DNA of 64,000 nt from Umbelopsis ramanniana AG. Taxonomy: Eukaryota > Mucoromycota > Umbelopsidomycetes > Umbelopsidales > Umbelopsidaceae. The first letter of the stretch is position 1. Each line of letters opens with the position of its first letter. The stretch is from positions 310,001 through 374,000 of the forward strand of contig NW_026252090.1 in the NCBI RefSeq assembly GCF_025399195.1. Direction: 5' to 3'. Below are positions 59,094 to 64,000 of this stretch, one piece after another. The notes below the pieces were generated by a model, which worked only from the letters and a program-made list of their open reading frames with translations, ran no database searches and was not told where the DNA came from. A program made the translations under genes and the position numbers.

Positions 59094-61007
59094 TATTGCA
59101 ATAAAGGATTAATGGGCAGCTGGTTTTCAATTAGACAACGCGTTTGTCTAGGATGATAGATCAGCAGTAGAATGTTTACGTTCAATTGTCGGTCAAAAAA
59201 GAACAAAAGCGAAAATGATGAAATTGGGAAAATGCCATCTGCGGGAATTGATTGACGCCATTGATGGGTCTCCAGGCATGCCGGATTTATTGCGAAAGAC
59301 GTTAAAGTGGTAATATTTTTTTGACAGTCTCTACGAGAGTCAGTACCCATGCACTTTGGTCAGTTTGTGGGTATCACGGCTGTCCTAATCCAATACTGGT
59401 TTGATACCTTTGTTCGATTTAACCAGATGACCTCTAGCCAGTTTATGGTATGCTTGTTTTTCCATCGTGATCAATTATGACAGGTTCAGCTTTGCCCACA
59501 CTGGGTTAAGATTTCCATAATTTTTTCTTCTTTGCCAGTCTAAAATCGCATATACTAAATTATATGTGTACCTTACTTTTTGTACCTAACTTTGACTATT
59601 CGCGTATCAGCACACATCACCTGGACTAAACTTAAAGCTGTTCACGAGAATGACACTTTTATAAGGGGACGTACCGGAGGAGGGGCAATAGATTCGAACG
59701 AAGGCCAGTTCTTTGTTCAGTGACGATAGTGTGACAGACGTATTGGCGGTTAGGGGCAGGAAATTAGGGTAATTTTTTTGGCGGTTGTGGCTGCCACCGT
59801 TGCAGAAAACGTCAAAAAGGAATTACCCCAAGTTCTTATTCAAACGCGGTCAAGTTCCGCTTTCTCATCACTGTATCAACCATTTAGCATGCATCCCCTT
59901 AATTGATCATGCATTACGACGTAATTCTCATACAAACATTTCTCTCATATGTTAAGATAGTGTTTAGGTCAGGGAAAGAAAAAGGGTGGGGCTCTTAAGG
60001 TTTCCCAGATGGCTTTTTTAGCACCGCACCACCCTTCACGGCACGGCTAAAGGGAGCGCACGCACTCACGCACGCGGGCGGTATGGCACTGCGCGCGCCA
60101 GCCCGCCAAGCCAAGGGCTCAGGTGTCTCCATCCAATGGTTAATTTTCAAAGTCAGTGCAAATGACGTACTGTATTGATGGAAGAATGGGTTGGTGTTAC
60201 GGCTTGGGTTGTACAGTGAGAGCAAATAGTGGTCAGGTATTTGGCTCTAAGCCAAATACGAGAGAAAGCGTAAGGGTCGTCGCAAATTTTGCACACACAC
60301 ATTAATCACATTGTGTGGGGTAAAAAAGGGATGAACATTTTAAACCGGTCGGTAAGCGTCTAATTGGACCCGTTTGTAAAGGCCCAGTTCAATGAGGAAT
60401 GACCGGCATAAAAATAATGGAGTCTCAAAGCATATTGCACTATGCAGGCTGGCTGGCGGGGTGATTATGGAATTGCCTGGCAGGTATGAGAGACGAACAT
60501 GTCAAACCGACTCCTCCTTCCTCCTCTGCCTCCTCGTTGTGTCCCACCCCCGTCTTCCCGCGGTTGTTTGCTAGATACTTCGGAATCTATTGTATACAGC
60601 GCAGCTGCTCTTGTGCGAGCAGTCATCTGACTAGGAAGTGTTGCACCAGCCAAGCGTTAACAAGTTGAATCCATACAAGGCGAATCAAATGAGAGCAATG
60701 TATTCTGTCACCGTTACACGTCGGAGTGTTAAATTAATTCAATAGAATTGTGGGACATTTGAGTCATGGCCATTAAGGATCGGGTATATACTGAATTGAC
60801 AATTCAAATTCGGGTATTCTTTCGACATTGCAATCCGGGGGGAGTCGTTGAAGGAATTGAGATATGCATGCCTCTCTTCAGGCCACTCCCCCCAAAAACT
60901 GTAAATTTGCTTGCTCATGTGAGAGACGAGGCGCTAATTGTAGGGGATGCCAAATTCAGACAGCAATGATACAAGCAAGCGGAGGTACCATTCAGGAACT
61001 CAGCACT
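59094..61007. other. Long gene-poor region
   Basis: About 1.9 kb with short frames on both strands (for example 59995-60225 minus, 60392-60574 plus) that lack domains or splice support. GC-rich patches near 60040-60110 (many GCAC/GCGC words) alternate with AT-rich stretches. No RNA gene seen. Confidence 0.4.
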
Positions 61008-61015
61008 TATATAAA
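61008..61015 (+). promoter_or_regulatory. TATA box of the small Cys-rich protein gene
   Basis: TATATAAA lies 58 bp upstream of the ATG at 61074 and is followed by a strongly CT-rich leader (CCCTCCCTTCACCC, TTCTTCCCTTC), as expected for a highly expressed fungal gene. Confidence 0.65.
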
Positions 61016-61073
61016 CCCTCGTTTCCCTCCCTTCACCCTTTTTTCTCCAGTCCTTCTTCCCTTCATAATTACA

Positions 61074-61343
61074 ATGTGTCTTGAATCAACTCTATCTCAC
61101 TTCATCGTTGAATGCCCTGCTACATGTGAGTTATGCGCCCACTGGCTTCCCAACCATGCTGTAAGTACACCCACTGCCGTGACGCTTTTACTTCGTTCGC
61201 CTGTCAACTAACCTGGTCACGTTCAGAGCAATTGCCCACGAAAGGGTGTACATCCTTCCCAATGGACTTTGGACCCCTCTCTTGATGTGACCGACGAAAC
61301 ATACCAACCTGATCTTGATCAGTGTTCAGAAGATGAATGCTGA
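61074..61343 (+). CDS. Small cysteine-rich protein (67 aa)
   Basis: Two exons (61074-61160 and 61227-61343; 66-nt GT-AG intron with an AACTAACC branch-site-like word) join in frame to 67 aa with seven to eight cysteines: MCLES near the start, then ECPATCELCAHW, SNCPRKG and a final CSEDEC. There is no signal peptide, and the tail is acidic. The CxxC-type clustering suggests metal or Fe-S binding in the cytosol or nucleus, but no family is recognised. Support is from promoter layout, splice signals and frame. Confidence 0.55.
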
Positions 61344-61884
61344 CTGCGGACCAGCTTGTTCCTTTACGTCTAGTGTTGACCACGACTTTATATCACTCTC
61401 ACACATTTAATTCTCTACGTTTCTTAACTGTAACTCGATACCAAACTATACAAACACACACAACCCGCATACGCACACCTACATACCTCAACGTTGTCGA
61501 TAGACCGGAGATGGTTTCTACCGCCACCTGTACATAATCTGATAGATGGGTCTTCGACCGTATCTTTCAACGTTCTGATCTCTTCCCCTACTCGTCGTAA
61601 CCGACTCTGTTCTCTTCCTTTGATGCATTGGACATGCAAGATACCATATATTTTTTCCTTCTTATTGATACTTTATTCTTATCAACCGACTTCCATTGTT
61701 GCCCTCAGCTCAGCTGGGATGACAGCTCTAATTTCCCGCTTATGGCCAATAAATGAACGCTGTTTGAAATGACTATTTTTCTGTTACTATCACGCTATGA
61801 GTCATCCATGTCATTATGTCTCATTATGAGAGAAGCTGTATGTGCATTGTTATGGCGTGATCTAAACGGAATCTTATGCGTTCT
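61344..61884. other. Convergent intergenic region
   Basis: 3' flanks of the Cys-rich gene (plus) and the RTP1 gene (minus). The frame 61494-61772 has no domain. Nothing else supported. Confidence 0.5.
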
Positions 61885-64000
61885 TCAATGAAAGATTTCA
61901 TTACGCATGATGGTGTCCAAGTCACTAAGTGCTACGCGTGCTTGATACCGGGTGAGCTCGTCTTTGTCTGTGTCTTCCACATAGCGCAATGTGCGATAAG
62001 TCTTCTTGAGAAGGTCAGCCGGATAAGAATAGAGTGTTTGGCTGGCAAAACCTCGGAACAGTGACAGAATCACCACGGTTGCAGCTAGGTCGTGTTTCCA
62101 AAAGTAAAAAAAGTTCCCATTGCATTCATTAATAAACTATGCCTCTCATATTGCAAAAATACGTTATCAGTACACTTCTCCATACTCACCTCGTCGGATC
62201 TCCACTTCCTTCTCAAAGTCAAGGATCGTCAGAATCCAATGCATGAGCGACCATAACCGATCGGTTAAAGCCACTGGACAGGTTTGGCACGCGACCCCAA
62301 TAATAGACAGAGCGGATACACGAAGGTGCTTATCTGTCTCTCGGTTACCTAAAACAGCCTCCAAAGGCTCAAGCAACGAATCCACTACATAATCATGGGG
62401 ACGTTCATTAAAACAACCGTTTAGTCATTGTATGCCAAACAAATAGTGGTTCACGCATCTTACCGTATTTGCCAAGGGCTTCACCACATCGTTGGACAGT
62501 TTGCTGCAAAGCCTCCCCAATGCGAAGCCGGTGATCCAGGGGCCTCTTAGGGTCCGCATATATCTTTGCCAACTTTGTAATGATTTTGTTCCCATGAACA
62601 TCCGTCAAGGCGCATAGGCCCTTTACGGCGTTCAAGTAAATAAAACTGTAACCAGTTAGCAAACGAAAAGACATGGACTGGCTAATCATTTAAAGCAACA
62701 TAGCATAAACCAGATTGCTTGTTGTTAGGTGTTACTTACCTATCGTCATCTTGTACCATATTAACAAAAATGTCTAGTACTTCGTCTAATCCTTTGCCTT
62801 CCGCAACTAGAGGATCTTTGGCTAAGACCATGTTTTTCAGCATGCCCATTCCGTGCGCTCGTACAGGCATCAATTCATCACGGAGCGCTTCCATAGCCTG
62901 CTTGTAGGTATCAATGGACGACTGCATATTGGCGTTGTTACTGCCGGCCATCCGGTCACTGACATTTTCCTCAGCCTCCCGTGACTTAATGACTAAAGAA
63001 AGTTCTCTGGCCGACTCTTGAATGGCAGGTATCGGGTGATTTTGAAGGACTTGTAACTTGGGTAACAGCGCACCTAGTAATTGTTTTGCCTGCTTATCTA
63101 ACTCGTCGTTTTCTGTTACGGGGTTTGGAAATCACGTTAGAATAATATAACATACAATAAAAAGACAATCTTGTGTTCGTTTGAGTTATTTTTTTTTGGG
63201 GTGGGGGGTTGGCCTACACCACTCCCTTTCGTCTTGCAGGCGAGTACACAGCTGGGGTATTCATTGTAACACATACCATTCAGTACCGCACCCAATAGGT
63301 TGACTGCCAAAAATAGGGTGCCTAAGTCATCTTCCATTATAGCGGCTTCATCATCACCTTCCATTGCATCCTCAAAATTATCTTCTTGCGACACCAAATT
63401 TGAAATTCCAGCTAGTCCTGCATTGCCTGGTGTCGCCAAAGTAGGTGCTGATTCGTTGTAACCTTGATGGTCTGCTTGCATCAGGTGGCTATCGATCACA
63501 TTACTTGCAAAAGCGATAATTTGGGTGGGATTTTGTAATATTGTTGGCCCAAGCTTGTCCAACATGGTCATGATGAGATTCAATACCATGAGAATTCTTC
63601 ATGATAGTATAATTTCCATTGTTAATTTTTGAATACACGTTGCCAACGTGCAGGTGAAATTAGTTAATATGGACAAATGGAACTTACATTTTAGGCGCAA
63701 CCGAGCGACCTGACTCAGCTTGGAGTGAGAAATACTCGTTGAGCAAAGCGACAAAGAAATCCCCGCATAATGTCTGAATTCCAATAGTTTGGATAAAGTC
63801 AACAAAGATGTTTGTGTCCACTTGCAGGTGATCTCCCGCCACAACCGGAGGCTTCCTGTTGAATCAAGATTTGGTTGTAAAGCCGATTAAAAACGTTGTT
63901 TACGTTGGAATGAATAATTATCTTGCAGAAGGGAATACAAACTTGTGTAAGCGCATCACCACTCCACCGGTGGGACCAGGTGCAAAATATGCAAGTCGCT
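61885..64000 (-). CDS. RTP1: RTP1/TANGO6-type HEAT-repeat protein (C-terminal part, 5' end outside window)
   Basis: Seven exons are visible (from beyond 64000 to 63904, 63851-63688, 63596-63277, 63112-62740, 62645-62464, 62384-62190, 62084-61885), giving the last 509 or so residues. RWSGDALTQVCIPFCK and MVLNLIMTMLDKLGPTIL are followed by an acidic loop. Helical repeats follow (QLLGALLPKLQVLQNHPIPAI, then ELMPVRAHGMGMLKNMVL), then the RTP1 C-terminal modules FIYLNAVKGLCALTDVHG and RIGEALQQTVQRCGEALGKY. The last is RVSALSIIGVACQTCP followed by RRAAT and RTLRYVEDTD. Yeast Rtp1 acts in nuclear import of RNA polymerase II; human TANGO6 is linked to Golgi organisation. The gene is incomplete here; the first exon junction (63904/63851) is the least certain. 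Confidence 0.87.

Noticed and set aside
59995-60668. Several short frames around the GC-rich patch
   Set aside because: GC-rich composition keeps stop codons rare by chance; no motif, start context or splice support.

Overview
The window looks like nuclear DNA of an early-diverging filamentous fungus, most likely Mucoromycota (Mucorales or a near relative). The evidence is dense genes on both strands, many short introns (mostly 45-110 nt, GT-AG), AT-rich intergenic DNA, fungal versions of housekeeping genes, and a Fanzor-type RNA-guided nuclease with a Tc1/mariner relic. Exon joins were worked out by hand from splice signals, reading frame and family conservation. Every multi-exon model given in full keeps frame and ends at a stop codon. 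The species cannot be fixed from this window.

Layout. 0.6-3.2 kb: a DHA1-type MFS transporter and a tRNA-Ala(UGC). 4.2-9.5 kb: a mobile-element island with an apparently intact five-exon Fanzor gene (minus strand) and, beside it on the same strand, a broken Tc1/mariner (IS630-type) transposase. 9.7-19.4 kb: a PPR protein, an alpha/beta hydrolase, a bZIP factor with a DUF3425-like tail, a CENP-C/Mif2-type cupin protein, the mitochondrial GTP/GDP carrier GGC1 and a coiled-coil protein. 20.2-32 kb: Ypt31/Rab11, TCP1 (CCT alpha), eRF1/SUP45, VPS34 and a nitronate monooxygenase. 32.8-47.4 kb: a GT31 glycosyltransferase, a KDM5/Lid2 histone demethylase, an alpha-arrestin, a small hydrophilic protein, an SDR, an SR/His-rich protein and a coiled-coil phosphoprotein-like gene. 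48.2-64 kb: a tiny three-exon gene, DPH6, riboflavin synthase, an AGTRAP-family membrane protein, MED10, complex I NDUFB9, an EEIG1/EHBP1-type NT-C2 protein, an NPC2/ML-domain lipid-binding protein, a small Cys-rich protein and the C-terminal part of RTP1/TANGO6, which runs off the right edge.

The genes do not form an operon-like pathway; this is ordinary eukaryotic housekeeping synteny interrupted by one mobile island. The main interest is the Fanzor locus: all three RuvC acidic residues are present, its start codon is split by an intron, and a hairpin and a decayed minisatellite lie just 3' of its stop codon, where a guide RNA or element end could sit. Several genes were found only by joining short exons: AGTRAP, the SR/His-rich protein, the 67-aa Cys-rich protein and the 47-aa protein.
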